Of a stretch of 56,180 nt of DNA, positions 35,147 through 43,984 are shown piece after piece. The notes below the pieces were generated by a model, which saw nothing but the letters and a program-made list of their open reading frames with translations, made no database searches and was not told the origin of the DNA. The DNA is taken from contig CAMBEJ010000016.1 of NCBI GenBank assembly GCA_945865375.1, positions 1 through 56,180 on the forward strand. The letters are read 5' to 3'. The stretch comes from Akkermansia muciniphila. GTDB lineage: Bacteria; Verrucomicrobiota; Verrucomicrobiia; Limisphaerales; F1-80-MAGS106. The position numbers were made by a program, and so were the translations under genes. Each line of letters begins with the position of its first letter. Positions within the stretch are counted from its first letter, which is position 1.

Positions 35147-35968
35147 CTAATGACTTTTGGAAAACAAGGTGAACAAACCTTGGAGGAACTGGATCTCCTT
35201 CTCTTTGGTGGCGACGGGTCCCTCGGCAGGGCGACGTTGGTCGCGTCCGCCTCCGTGCATTTCGTGGATGCGCTGGCTGAAGAAGGGTTTGGGATTGGCA
35301 GCGGTGGTTTGTTCGTTTCGCGCCACTTCGATCCAGTGGGGGAGGCGTTCAAGGAGCGCGTGGACAGAAGATGGCTGGTAGGTTTCGATCAATTTCAAGA
35401 GGTCACACGCCGTGGTGGCTGTGTAACCCTCGCCGCACGCCGTGAGGGACAGGAAGAGCTCGAGGATTTCGCGGCGGGCTGGCAATTCCCAAACTGCGCG
35501 CCGAGCGATGGCTTTGAGCAGGGGGCGATCCTTGGCTGGGGGCAGGTTCAGGACCATCTTAAGGAGTGCCTCCGGAATGAACGCATCCAGCCTGAGCCTG
35601 TGGACGTAGCGTTCGATGGTTACGGCCCTCAATTCCAACCGATGCTCCAGCCCGTCCTCCGACAGCAGGCGGGACCGGGTGGGTCTCTGGAGCAGATGGG
35701 CCTCAATTTCCGCCCATTGAACGCGCGGCACGGAGCTGGCGCCGAGCAATTCGGCAAAGGGCGTTTGATCTTGGAGCGAGGGCGTAAAGAGGGGCGAAAA
35801 AAGGAGGTCGATTTCGAAATCTTCTAATTTTGGAACATCCTCCACCAGAAAGCGTGAGAGGTCATCCCGGCCCACTCCATGCGTTCCGGCGATGTGCTTG
35901 ATCACCTGGGGCGTGAGCGCCCTGGGGCGCTCCAGTTCGAGCACGAGGACATCAATGAGTGGTTTCAT
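35147..35968 (-). CDS. Conserved protein of unknown function
   Basis: A 273-residue, mostly helical protein from the ATG at 35968 (MKPLIDVLVLELERPRALTP); six codons of open frame lie upstream. It has no signal peptide or membrane helix. The composition (many Leu, Arg, Glu; for example LLQRPTRSRLLSEDGLEHRL and KMVLNLPPAKDRPLLKAIAR) suggests an alpha-helical repeat or scaffold. I recognise no catalytic motif. Its codons look ordinary, and the plus-strand open frame over the same region is a shadow. It precedes priA and may be co-transcribed with it. Confidence 0.6.
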   Translation of the reverse strand: MKPLIDVLVLELERPRALTPQVIKHIAGTHGVGRDDLSRFLVEDVPKLEDFEIDLLFSPLFTPSLQDQTPFAELLGASSVPRVQWAEIEAHLLQRPTRSRLLSEDGLEHRLELRAVTIERYVHRLRLDAFIPEALLKMVLNLPPAKDRPLLKAIARRAVWELPARREILELFLSLTACGEGYTATTACDLLKLIETYQPSSVHALLERLPHWIEVARNEQTTAANPKPFFSQRIHEMHGGGRDQRRPAEGPVATKEKEIQFLQGLFTLFSKSH

Positions 35969-36001
35969 CGGTGACAGTGTCTCCAAAAAAACGGAAAGAC
36001 G

Positions 36002-36037
36002 AAAGCAGAAAGCGGTTTGCTTTCAACTTTCTGCTTT
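36002..36037. repeat. 11-bp perfect inverted repeat
   Basis: AAAGCAGAAAG (36002-36012) and CTTTCTGCTTT (36027-36037) pair around a 14-bp loop. It lies in the divergent gap upstream of lysS. The same core, GCAGAAA, occurs as a short heptamer tandem near 49831-49852, so this may be one more member of the dispersed repeat set and not a terminator. Confidence 0.65.
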
Positions 36038-36099
36038 TACTGCCGTGGCTCGGGTCTGTAGTGTTCCCCTCTGTCATTTTTTGAAACTCGAGTTTAATT

Positions 36100-37965
36100 G
36101 TGTCCACAAATCCATTAGCGGAGATTCGAACCATCCGGTTGAACAAAGCGGCCTCGCTGCGGCAGTTGGGCCTTGATCCGTATCCTTCCAAAAGCAAACG
36201 GACCGCGTACTCCAAATCAATTCTCGATGATTTTGAGAATCAGGACGGCCGCGTGGTCACTGTCGCGGGGCGCTTGATGTCCTGGCGGAAACAAGGCGCG
36301 CTCAGCTTTGGTCATGTCCAGGATCAAACGGGCAAGATCCAGCTCTTTCTCCGGAAGAACCTCGTGGCCGTGACGGATCGGGCGACGGGAACTCTAGGCT
36401 ACACCGAGATGAACTTGCTGGACCTGGGGGATCTGGTGGAGGCGACCGGAAAGGTCATGCGGACCGAGCGCGGTGAAGTGTCCGTCTTGGTGGAGCAATT
36501 TCGCCTGCTGACAAAATCTTTGAGGCCGCTTCCAGATCAATGGTCAGGACTGAAGGATCGCGAACAAATCCTGCGCAAGCGTTACCTGGACACCATTTTG
36601 AATCCCTCCACTCAGGAACGATTTGCTTCCATATCGAGGATGGTTCGGGCAATCCGCGAGTTTCTTGATGCAAAGGGTTTTCTCGAGTTTGCCACTCCGG
36701 CGATTCAGCCTCAATATGGCGGCGGCACCGCCAAGCCGTTTAAGACCCATGTCAACGCGCTGGGCTGTGACATGTATCTGGCCATCTCCCACGAGCTCTA
36801 CCTGAAGCGCTTGATCGCCGGGGGCTATGACAAGGTTTACACGGTGGGACGATATTTTCGGAATGAAGGCATCGACCGATCCCATCACCCCGAGTTTTCC
36901 ATGGTGGAGACCATGACGGCCTACGAAAACTATGAGTACAACATGGATCTTGTGGAGGAGATGTTCCGGCATGTGGCGGTGAAAGCCTTCGGGAAAACGC
37001 AGTTCAATGTGCGAGGTCATGTGATTGACTTTGGCGAACCTTGGCGACGGATCTCCATGGCGGACGCGGTCCTGGGCAAGACAGACGTGGATTTTCGAAC
37101 CCTCGGCGGAGTGGCGGAAGCACACGAAGTTCTTGAAAAACTCGAAATCCAAGAGCGTCCGGCGAGCGTGGGTGAATCCTTGGTCCTGGCATTCGAGGCC
37201 ACGGTGGAGCCGTTTTTGATCGAGCCCACGCTGGTGTATGGCCATCCCGTGGAGATTTCCCCGCTTGCTAAACCCCTTGCGGAAGACCCGCGCTTTGTGG
37301 AGCGTTTCGAGATCTTTGTCGCGGGCATGGAATGCGGCGACAATTGGTCGGAGCAAAACGATCCGGTTAGCCTGCTGGAATCATGGCGGAAATCGTATCG
37401 CAAGGAGGACCGCGACAGCGGCGAGTTTCACGCGCTGGACTACGATTTTATCGAGGCTTTGGAATACGGATTGCCGCCCACGACTGGAATCGGTCCCGGT
37501 CTGGAGCGCATGGCCATGATTTTCACGGAGCAAGAGAACATCGACGACGTGATTTTCTTTCCGTTGATGCGTCCTTCCCTGTCGGCCTTTAACGCGGCGG
37601 TCTATGGGGTGGAGAAGGAGGAAGACGACCGCCCTTCAGACTTGGTGCTCGGTGCCGTGGACTTTGAGGCTTTGCTCGAGCAGGGGCGTCTGTGCGTCGG
37701 CGAAGACCCTGTCCGCGCGGAGGCGACTCCCACCTATTGGAACGACGAAGCGGGGGATCGAGTTGCGGGATTCAGCGGCCGCGTTGTCCTGCGTGGATTT
37801 CGCGGCTACGACATCGTGACCGTCGCGCTGAGTTCGCGGAACTGGCCCGAAGCGCTTTCTCGCGAAGCCGCCAAGGCCGCGTTCACTCTCGCCGTTTTAA
37901 CACTGGTTCTTAAACCCATCGAGTCTCGGCTCGGCGGACGCAAAGTGGAATGCAAGGGGCAGTGA
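36100..37965 (+). CDS. lysS: Lysyl-tRNA synthetase, class II, with a C-terminal extension
   Basis: A 621-residue enzyme from a GTG at 36100, charging tRNA-Lys. The OB-fold anticodon domain (VTVAGRLMSWRKQGALSFGH, VQDQTGKIQLFLRK) spans about 50-160. The class II core has motif 1 around KGFLEFATPAIQPQYGGGTA, motif 2 GRYFRNEGIDRSHHPEFSMV at 250-269, and motif 3 TTGIGPGLERMAMIF near 460-475. Normal bacterial LysRS ends near 500; here about 115 further residues (from about 506, LGAVDFEALLEQGRLCVGED to the end) form an added domain I do not recognise. Its stop codon falls inside the first unit of a heptamer tandem repeat. Confidence 0.95.
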   Translation: MSTNPLAEIRTIRLNKAASLRQLGLDPYPSKSKRTAYSKSILDDFENQDGRVVTVAGRLMSWRKQGALSFGHVQDQTGKIQLFLRKNLVAVTDRATGTLGYTEMNLLDLGDLVEATGKVMRTERGEVSVLVEQFRLLTKSLRPLPDQWSGLKDREQILRKRYLDTILNPSTQERFASISRMVRAIREFLDAKGFLEFATPAIQPQYGGGTAKPFKTHVNALGCDMYLAISHELYLKRLIAGGYDKVYTVGRYFRNEGIDRSHHPEFSMVETMTAYENYEYNMDLVEEMFRHVAVKAFGKTQFNVRGHVIDFGEPWRRISMADAVLGKTDVDFRTLGGVAEAHEVLEKLEIQERPASVGESLVLAFEATVEPFLIEPTLVYGHPVEISPLAKPLAEDPRFVERFEIFVAGMECGDNWSEQNDPVSLLESWRKSYRKEDRDSGEFHALDYDFIEALEYGLPPTTGIGPGLERMAMIFTEQENIDDVIFFPLMRPSLSAFNAAVYGVEKEEDDRPSDLVLGAVDFEALLEQGRLCVGEDPVRAEATPTYWNDEAGDRVAGFSGRVVLRGFRGYDIVTVALSSRNWPEALSREAAKAAFTLAVLTLVLKPIESRLGGRKVECKGQ

Positions 37966-38036
37966 TCAGTGGTCAGTGATCAGTGGTCAGTGATCAGTGG
38001 TCAGTGGTCAGTGGTCGGTGGTCAGGGGGCAGGGGG
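37960..38036. repeat. Heptamer tandem repeat (CAGTGAT/CAGTGGT)
   Basis: Eleven 7-nt units follow each other without gaps: CAGTGAT and CAGTGGT alternate three times, then CAGTGGT twice, CGGTGGT, and CAGGGGG twice. The lysS stop codon (37963-37965) is inside unit one. It resembles the short tandemly repeated repetitive (STRR) heptamers known from cyanobacteria. Shorter related runs end both repeat blocks at about 47563-47588 and 56142-56180. Confidence 0.85.
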
Positions 38037-38068
38037 GAGTCATCAGCTTGCCGCTGCCGTAGGTTTGT

Positions 38069-38521
38069 GGTCTCGATTCACGTCCAGTTGTTGAATGGAA
38101 TCTTTCCATGAATCCTGGGGCGGGGACGGCTCGTCCCCGGTTCGAGTGCCGAGCGAAGAGGACCTGGGGACGAGCCGTTACTACCCCGGTTCATGGGCAC
38201 GATTCGCGTCCATTCGCTGGAGGTTCTTCCTTTCCATGAGCCCCTCGATTGGAGTTCCGTCCCGCAGGAGACGGGACGGTCCGGACCGCCTGAAGACGGA
38301 ACTCCAAACCGGGGACGTGATCACTTGCTTGGGGTCATGGCCTCGATTCACGTGCGAAGTTCGGAGGTGTTCCCTCTCCATGAACCTCCGGCCTGTAGCC
38401 GCCGACGTGAGGAGGCGGAGCGGGCAGTTGGCGACAGCATCTGCCTCCTCACGTCGGCGGCTACAAGGTTCATGGCCTCGATTCACGTCCGGAATTTGGA
38501 GGTATTCGTTTTCCATGAACC
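38069..38521. repeat. Array of four 52-bp units alternating with different hairpins
   Basis: Related units lie at about 38069-38115, 38192-38243, 38336-38388 and 38471-38521. A consensus is CATGG, a short spacer, CGATTCACGTCC, about 10 variable bases, GGAGGT, and a T-rich end with TTTCCATGAA; the CATGG and CCATG ends are inverted. The spacers (76, 92 and 82 bp) each hold a different hairpin: a GGGGACG palindrome, a stem GGAGTTCCGTC/GACGGAACTCC (38251-38261 with 38295-38305), and a 22-bp perfect stem (38395-38416 with 38443-38464). No gene is visible from 37966 to 38750. Confidence 0.75.
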
Positions 38522-38580
38522 GAATTCAAGGCGAACTGTCAGGGAGCATTAAGGTCATGGTTTTGCGTCCCCAGATCACG

Positions 38581-38607
38581 ATTTCAACCGATTTGACTGA
38601 GGTCTGA
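38581..38607 (+). repeat. 27-bp dispersed repeat, copy 1
   Basis: Begins ATTTCAACCGATTTGACTGA and ends GGTCTGA. Related copies lie at 41316-41342 (plus) and 45254-45280 (minus). This copy lies 144 bp beyond the stop codon of the prolyl oligopeptidase gene. Confidence 0.7.
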
Positions 38608-38750
38608 TGCGCACGCCGAGGATTCCGCACACATCGGAGGCACTCGTGTCCAGATGCTGACCGACGCCGATCAAGCGAATGTGCAGGTTATTGTTTTGAG
38701 TGACCCCCATCGGCCTCCACGGGAGTTTATTAAAACCGAAACGGGCACGA

Positions 38751-40901
38751 CTACCGAAGTTCCTTGAGGAGAAAGGTGTAGGCTAGGGCTGACATGTAGG
38801 CTGATTGCTTGTTGTTGGCCGCGCCGCCGTGGCCGCCTTCGATGTTTTCGTAATAGAGCACGTTGTGACCCTGCTCCTTCATCTTCGCCACCATCTTTCG
38901 GGCATGGCCCGGATGCACTCGGTCGTCGCGCGTGGAGGTCGTGAATAGGATGCGCGGATATTTCTTGCCCTGGGTGACGTTGTGATAAGGGGAGAATTTG
39001 CGGATGTACGCCCAGTCTTCCGACTTGTCCGGATCACCAAATTCATCCATCCAGCTCGCGCCCGCGAGAAGTTGGTTATACCGCCGCATGTCGAGCAACG
39101 GCACCTGGCAAACAACCGCTTTGAAGAGGTCCGGACGTTGGGCCACCATCACTCCCATGAGCAGCCCACCGTTTGATCCTCCCTGGATTCCCAGGTGTTG
39201 CGAGGATGTCACCTTGCGAGCGATGAGATTTTCGGCCACGGCGATGAAGTCGTCGTAGGCTCGCTGCCGGTGCTGTTTGCGCGCTGCTTCGTGCCACTTC
39301 GGGCCGAACTCGCCCCCGCCGCGGATGTTGGCGAGGACATACACGCCGCCCCGCTCCAGCCAGGCCGAGCCCACCGAACTGCTGTAACTTGGAAGCATCG
39401 AGATCTCGAATCCTCCATAACCGTAAAGCAAGGTGGGAGCGCGGCCGTCGGCTTCCAGGCCCTTCCGACTCACCTGGAAGTAGGGAACCTTCACCCCATC
39501 CTTGGAAGTGACCTCGTGCTGACTGATCTCCAAACTCTCAGCTTTGAAGAACGCGGGGAGACTCTTCAACTTCTCACGGTCGGATTTTCCGATCGTGCCG
39601 AAGTAGAGGCTGGAAGGCGTTAAGAAGTCTGTGAACGTCATGAAATAATCGTCCGACTCGTCCGCATCGACCTGGCTGATGCTCACCGAGCCAAAGGCGG
39701 GCGCGTCCAACGGTGTCCGGGTCCATCGACCGTTCTCATGCCTGAGGACGTAGAGTTTGTTGCGAACATTCTCGAGCTCGTTGACTATCAAAAAATTCTT
39801 AGTCGGGGTCGCCCCGGCCAGAGACTTCCGGTCGGTCGGCTCGAAAAGGATCGAGAAAGCGCGTTGCCCAGACAAATAATCTTCGAAATTGGCCGCGAGC
39901 AGCGCGCCAGCGAGATAGGATTTGCCGGAAACTTCCCAGTCCGATCTCAAACGCAGCACGATCTGGTCCTCGAACGTGCTGACCTCCGCGTCCGCCGGCT
40001 TCTCGATCTTTGTCCACCGGTCGCCTCGGCGAACGTGCGTTTCGGTGGTGAAAAATGTTGGGGCGCGCTCGATGAATTCGTAGAGCCGCCCGTGATCGTG
40101 GACGACCGAGGCGCTCACCGCGACATCGGTGGATTGCCCTTCCATCACCGTCTTGGCTTCGGCGAGTCGAGTGCCGCGCTTCCATTCTTTGATCAGCCGC
40201 GGATAGCCCGAAGTTGTGAGCGAACCGGGGCCGAAGTCGGTCCCCACATAGAGCGTGTCGCGGTTTCGCCATTCCACGTCCATTTTCGCCTCGGGCAGCT
40301 CAAAGCCTCCTGCGACGAAAGTCTTCGTCGTGAGATCGAATTCTCGGACCACGGTGGCGTCAGCGCCGCCGCGAGAGATCAGGACCACGCATCGGTCGTG
40401 GGTTGGGCGCAGCACCTTATAACCTTTCCAAACCCAGTTCTCCTTTTCAACGGCTCCCAATTTGTCGAGATCCAGCACGATTTCCCAGGAGGGTTCGGGT
40501 TTGCGATATTCGTCAAGCGTGGTTCGGCGCCACAAGCCGCGGGGGTTGTTTTCGTCCCGCCAGAAATTGTAATAGAACCCCCCGTGCTTGGCGACATAAG
40601 GGATTCGTTCCTTGGAATCGAGAATCGAGAGCAGACGCTTTCGGGTGGGCTCAAAATCGGTTGAGGCCTCCAGCTCTTTCGTGCTGACGCCGTTTTGCGC
40701 TTTGACCCAGGAGAGTGATTTTTCAGCGGTGACGTCCTCGAGCCACCGATAGGGATCGTCCGGGGTTTCGGCTTTCGAAGCGGCGGGTTGGCTGATCGCG
40801 GATTCGGCGCTGAAGGCAGTGTAGGACAGAGCAAGTTCGAAGGTGGCAACAGTCATTGCGAGGGTCAGTCTTTGGGCAATAAACGGGGTTTGAAAGTTCA
40901 T
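38751..40901 (-). CDS. Prolyl oligopeptidase family serine peptidase (S9A)
   Basis: A 716-residue secreted peptidase that cleaves oligopeptides after proline. The N-terminus (LTLAMTVATFELALSYTAFS AES) is a signal peptide, so it probably acts in the periplasm. The propeller starts with DDPYRWLEDVTAEKSLSWVK. The hydrolase domain has YGYGGFEISMLPSYSSS, GGVYVLANIRGGGEFGPKWH, the nucleophile in GIQGGSNGGLLMGVMVAQRP near 575, the Asp in TSTRDDRVHPGHARKM near 660 and the His in NIEGGHGGAANNKQSAYMSA near 690. All catalytic parts and the typical length are present. It appears monocistronic, followed by a repeat-rich gap. Confidence 0.95.
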   Translation of the reverse strand: MNFQTPFIAQRLTLAMTVATFELALSYTAFSAESAISQPAASKAETPDDPYRWLEDVTAEKSLSWVKAQNGVSTKELEASTDFEPTRKRLLSILDSKERIPYVAKHGGFYYNFWRDENNPRGLWRRTTLDEYRKPEPSWEIVLDLDKLGAVEKENWVWKGYKVLRPTHDRCVVLISRGGADATVVREFDLTTKTFVAGGFELPEAKMDVEWRNRDTLYVGTDFGPGSLTTSGYPRLIKEWKRGTRLAEAKTVMEGQSTDVAVSASVVHDHGRLYEFIERAPTFFTTETHVRRGDRWTKIEKPADAEVSTFEDQIVLRLRSDWEVSGKSYLAGALLAANFEDYLSGQRAFSILFEPTDRKSLAGATPTKNFLIVNELENVRNKLYVLRHENGRWTRTPLDAPAFGSVSISQVDADESDDYFMTFTDFLTPSSLYFGTIGKSDREKLKSLPAFFKAESLEISQHEVTSKDGVKVPYFQVSRKGLEADGRAPTLLYGYGGFEISMLPSYSSSVGSAWLERGGVYVLANIRGGGEFGPKWHEAARKQHRQRAYDDFIAVAENLIARKVTSSQHLGIQGGSNGGLLMGVMVAQRPDLFKAVVCQVPLLDMRRYNQLLAGASWMDEFGDPDKSEDWAYIRKFSPYHNVTQGKKYPRILFTTSTRDDRVHPGHARKMVAKMKEQGHNVLYYENIEGGHGGAANNKQSAYMSALAYTFLLKELR

Positions 40902-41119
40902 GCATCAATCTTCTGTGTCTTATCAGGATTTTCCAACAATTTTTTGCAAACCGGACTTTTCATCCTCGTGGATTCCATTAGATAACCGCGGGGAAAACTC
41001 TGAACTCAGTAAATCGACCCTGTTTAGCCTGATGCTCGAGCAACACCAATTTCCCGCTCCCAATCGTAATCGTAATCGTAATCCACCACTCTGTTTCAAG
41101 GGCAACACTCGAGGATTAG
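40902..41119. other. Intergenic gap, no gene
   Basis: Upstream of the prolyl oligopeptidase gene. It contains AATCGTAATCGTAATCGTAATC (6-nt period, about 41062-41084), mirrored on the far side of the neighbouring element by GGATTAGGATTACG (about 41264-41278). A promoter for the peptidase is expected here but I see no confident boxes. Confidence 0.4.
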
Positions 41120-41261
41120 CACCACAGCGACGCTTCATCCGAGGATTCAACCACGGATGACACGGATGACACGGATGGGAGGGAATTCACCCTCATCTTA
41201 GCCGTGCAATCCGTGCAATCCGCGCAATCCGTAGTCAATTTCAAAAAGTGTCGCTGTAGTG
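41120..41261. mobile_element. MITE-like palindromic element, CACGGAT family, copy A (142 bp)
   Basis: Terminal inverted repeats CACCACAGCGACGCTT (41120-41135) and AAGTGTCGCTGTAGTG (41246-41261) match at 14 of 16 positions. Inside, three units of CACGGATGA (from 41152) face three units of CCGTGCAAT or CCGCGCAAT (41202-41230), so the arms pair. It lies between the peptidase and the spermidine synthase-like gene. Copies B and C are at 47014-47128 and 55658-55799. Confidence 0.75.
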
Positions 41262-41315
41262 TTAGGATTAGGATTACGAAAAATGGAGGAATTGGAGGGG
41301 CCTCTTCGGATTGCG

Positions 41316-41342
41316 ATTTCAACTGATTTTACTAAGGTCTGA
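41316..41342 (+). repeat. 27-bp dispersed repeat, copy 2
   Basis: ATTTCAACTGATTTTACTAA followed by GGTCTGA, matching copy 1 at 24 of 27 positions. It ends 20 bp beyond the stop of the spermidine synthase-like gene (minus strand). Confidence 0.7.
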
Positions 41343-41361
41343 CTGTTCCGGGGCGCACTTC

Positions 41362-43809
41362 CTATTTCGACCGATCGAACAGCACCTTGACCATGTGCAA
41401 CTGCTGTTCGGAGCCTGCAAACAGAGCTTCGGGATAGCGTCGATACGCCCTCATCTCCTGGTAGATGATTCCGCCCTGGCTGAGGTTCAAGCCCAGGCCG
41501 GCCAGGTATTGCAGCCGAAGGTTGCGATCTTCGTTTATTTCAGCATGTTGCAGCCAGCGCCGCAAGTCGGACCCTCGGCCGACGTAGGTCGCCAGAAGGC
41601 TGTAACCGGACGTGAATCCGACATCCTTCAGCGATTGAGCCGCACGATCCTGCTGGTGCAACCGTTCTTGGAGCGCCTCCACGTTGATCGTGATCGACTC
41701 GGCCTGACCCAGCATGACGACGTCGTAGCCCTCTCCGTTGTCGTCGTTGCCCCAGATTGTGCCGTTGGGAAACACGTCAAAAAATGTCGCCATCTCACTC
41801 TTCACGACAGCCGTGTTGCTTTCGTAGAGGGGCACCCATTGCGTGACGAGCCCGCCGGGATTCAAGTGCTGTTTGCATAATTCAAAATACTCCCGCGTAT
41901 ACAGAGTGGCGGCACCCTTGACCCAAGGGTGGATTGGATCGGAAGTGATGATATCGAATTTCTCTGTCGTGGTGAGGATGTAGTGCCTTGCGTCGTCATA
42001 GACAAGCGTCACCCGGGGATCCGTCATCACGTTGTAATTCTCCTTGCCGAAATAGTGCGCCACGACTTTTGGGATCAACGGTTCGATCTCGCAGAGGACG
42101 ATCCTCTCTATCCCTGGATGCACCACAAACGAGCCCGCCGTGACGCCCGCCCCGCATCCGACGACGAGCACCGAGCGCGGCTTTGGGTGGAACAACGCGG
42201 GGATGTGTCCGAGCATTCGCTGGAGCCTCATGTCTCTGGCTTCGGTTGAGGCTTCGACCTTGCCGCTGACATGGAAGTTCCGATCGCCGTTGCGCATCTC
42301 CGTGACGGCGACTGTGGCGTTCATGCCCTCGCCCACATAGAGGATTTTCTTGTCATCGTCATAAGTTGGTTGATAACGGCCATAAGCCACCAATTCCCAC
42401 GGGACCTGGGGCACGCTCATCGCGAGCTCCGCAACCACCCACAGCATTGCCAGAATTCCACACACACTCCTGATCCTAGGCCTTGGCTTCCCTGATTCGC
42501 TGACCGTCCTGGTACCGACGCAGGAGGGCCAAAGGTGGGTGACGAACAGGAGCAACGCCGCCAAGGCCGACAGCGTGATCAACACTTGCTGAGCCCCTTT
42601 TGTTCCCACCCAGGCTACCAGGAAGAGGCTGCAGCCGAGGGCACCGACGATCGCACCGAGCGTGTTGGCCGCATAAACCCTTCCCACCAGCCGTGCTGGA
42701 TCAGCTCCGCGCGTGGTCACCGACGCGAGGGCCAAAGGAAAGCTCGCGCCCCACAGGCACGCCGGCGGCAGGATCGCCCACAGGCAACGCACGAGGTCCA
42801 GTTGGAAGTTAATCCATGGACTCCGCGAGAGCGATGGGTTGATCGGCCAATACGGGAGCGACTTCGCGATCATCCAGGCGGCCCAGGTCATCGCAGCGGC
42901 CAGCAGAAGCTGGCACCAACCCAGCGCGAGCCGCGGGGACGCGGTCCATCGCGCCAGCAATGATCCGACACTGCTCCCGATCCCAAGCCCGCCCAGGAAC
43001 ACCGCCAGAATGATGGAGAAAGTATAGACAGTCTGCCCCAGCATCAGCGACAGCAGTCGTGTCCAAATCACCTCCGCTCCTAGGGCGCACAGGCCCGAGA
43101 GCGCAATGGCGCAGTACACCGGCCAGGCGTTGGGCGTGTTTTGGTCGGGCTCGGCCACCGGTGTGTTGGGTTCGAGGTCGAACGGGGCTTTGCCAGCCAG
43201 GACGAATCCAATCGAAGCCACGATCCCGTTGATCGCCACGGCAACCAGTGTTGCCGTCGTCATGTCATGGACTCGCAACAGGTAGAATCCAGCCAGCAGA
43301 CAACCGAACACCGCTCCCGCGATGTTTGCGCCATAAAAGAACCCCAGCCATGCGACTCCGCGAGGGGTGGCTTCGATCCAGCGAGCAATCGCGGGCAGGG
43401 TTGCGCCCATGAGCAGGGTGGGGGGAAGAAGACACACTGCGGCGGCGGCGCTGCGGAGCAGGATTCCCGCCAAGCCATGCCCTGCATTGGGCGCGTAGAT
43501 CCGGGAGACATAAGGGACGACGAGCAACACCATGATTGCGAGGACACCGATCCCTAATTCGAGCAGGGCATAAACGCGCAAGGGATGGTGGTGAACCGGG
43601 ACAAACCGGGACAGAGCAAGGCTGCCTAGACACATCCCGCCCATGAAAGTCCCCAGCAACACCCCCAGCGAAACCGCCGACGATCCCATCACAAGTTGGA
43701 GCAACTGGAACCAGACGATTTCGTAAATCAACGCGGCGCATCCGCTACCCACAAACAGCAGGAACAGCCAGGGCAGGAACTTGCGGGAAGGGTGTGGCAA
43801 CATTTTCAA
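41362..43809 (-). CDS. Fused membrane transporter-like/spermidine synthase-like protein
   Basis: An 815-residue protein. Residues 1 to about 450 form 12-14 hydrophobic helices (LPWLFLLFVGSGCAALIYEI, VSLGVLLGTFMGGMCLGSLA, YTFSIILAVFLGGLGIGSSV) of the MFS-like kind that is fused to spermidine synthase domains in many environmental bacteria. The C-terminal part is a Rossmann methyltransferase-like fold with PRSVLVVGCGAGVTAGSFVV near 575 and IERIVLCEIEPLIPKVVAHY, then EKFDIITSDPIHPWVKGAAT, where true enzymes have the aspartate of the D-x-(S/T)-D-P box. A polyamine transferase activity in the membrane is possible but unproven for such fusions. Met3 is an alternative start. Confidence 0.85.
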   Translation of the reverse strand: MKMLPHPSRKFLPWLFLLFVGSGCAALIYEIVWFQLLQLVMGSSAVSLGVLLGTFMGGMCLGSLALSRFVPVHHHPLRVYALLELGIGVLAIMVLLVVPYVSRIYAPNAGHGLAGILLRSAAAAVCLLPPTLLMGATLPAIARWIEATPRGVAWLGFFYGANIAGAVFGCLLAGFYLLRVHDMTTATLVAVAINGIVASIGFVLAGKAPFDLEPNTPVAEPDQNTPNAWPVYCAIALSGLCALGAEVIWTRLLSLMLGQTVYTFSIILAVFLGGLGIGSSVGSLLARWTASPRLALGWCQLLLAAAMTWAAWMIAKSLPYWPINPSLSRSPWINFQLDLVRCLWAILPPACLWGASFPLALASVTTRGADPARLVGRVYAANTLGAIVGALGCSLFLVAWVGTKGAQQVLITLSALAALLLFVTHLWPSCVGTRTVSESGKPRPRIRSVCGILAMLWVVAELAMSVPQVPWELVAYGRYQPTYDDDKKILYVGEGMNATVAVTEMRNGDRNFHVSGKVEASTEARDMRLQRMLGHIPALFHPKPRSVLVVGCGAGVTAGSFVVHPGIERIVLCEIEPLIPKVVAHYFGKENYNVMTDPRVTLVYDDARHYILTTTEKFDIITSDPIHPWVKGAATLYTREYFELCKQHLNPGGLVTQWVPLYESNTAVVKSEMATFFDVFPNGTIWGNDDNGEGYDVVMLGQAESITINVEALQERLHQQDRAAQSLKDVGFTSGYSLLATYVGRGSDLRRWLQHAEINEDRNLRLQYLAGLGLNLSQGGIIYQEMRAYRRYPEALFAGSEQQLHMVKVLFDRSK

Positions 43810-43984
43810 ATCCCAGGGCAGGCATCACGAGGAAGAGGTCGGAGTTACTTCCTGACCATGCAATTGCCCTGCACCGAATCCGCATTGGGATCTTCGGCAG
43901 CGGCCAGAGGGGACGCTGTGCACGCTCAGAATCACTGGCGCGACACATCGGGCCAAAGGGTTTCGCATGAGGATCGGTTTCCTC

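Noticed and set aside
36002..36037. Intrinsic terminator
   Set aside because: The stem is AT-rich and there is no proper T-run, and it sits upstream of lysS between divergent genes.
38069..38521. CRISPR array
   Set aside because: The units differ in sequence, the spacers are themselves palindromes and too long, and no cas gene is present.
39738..40664. 308-residue plus-strand protein
   Set aside because: Antisense shadow of the prolyl oligopeptidase gene, whose catalytic motifs are complete.
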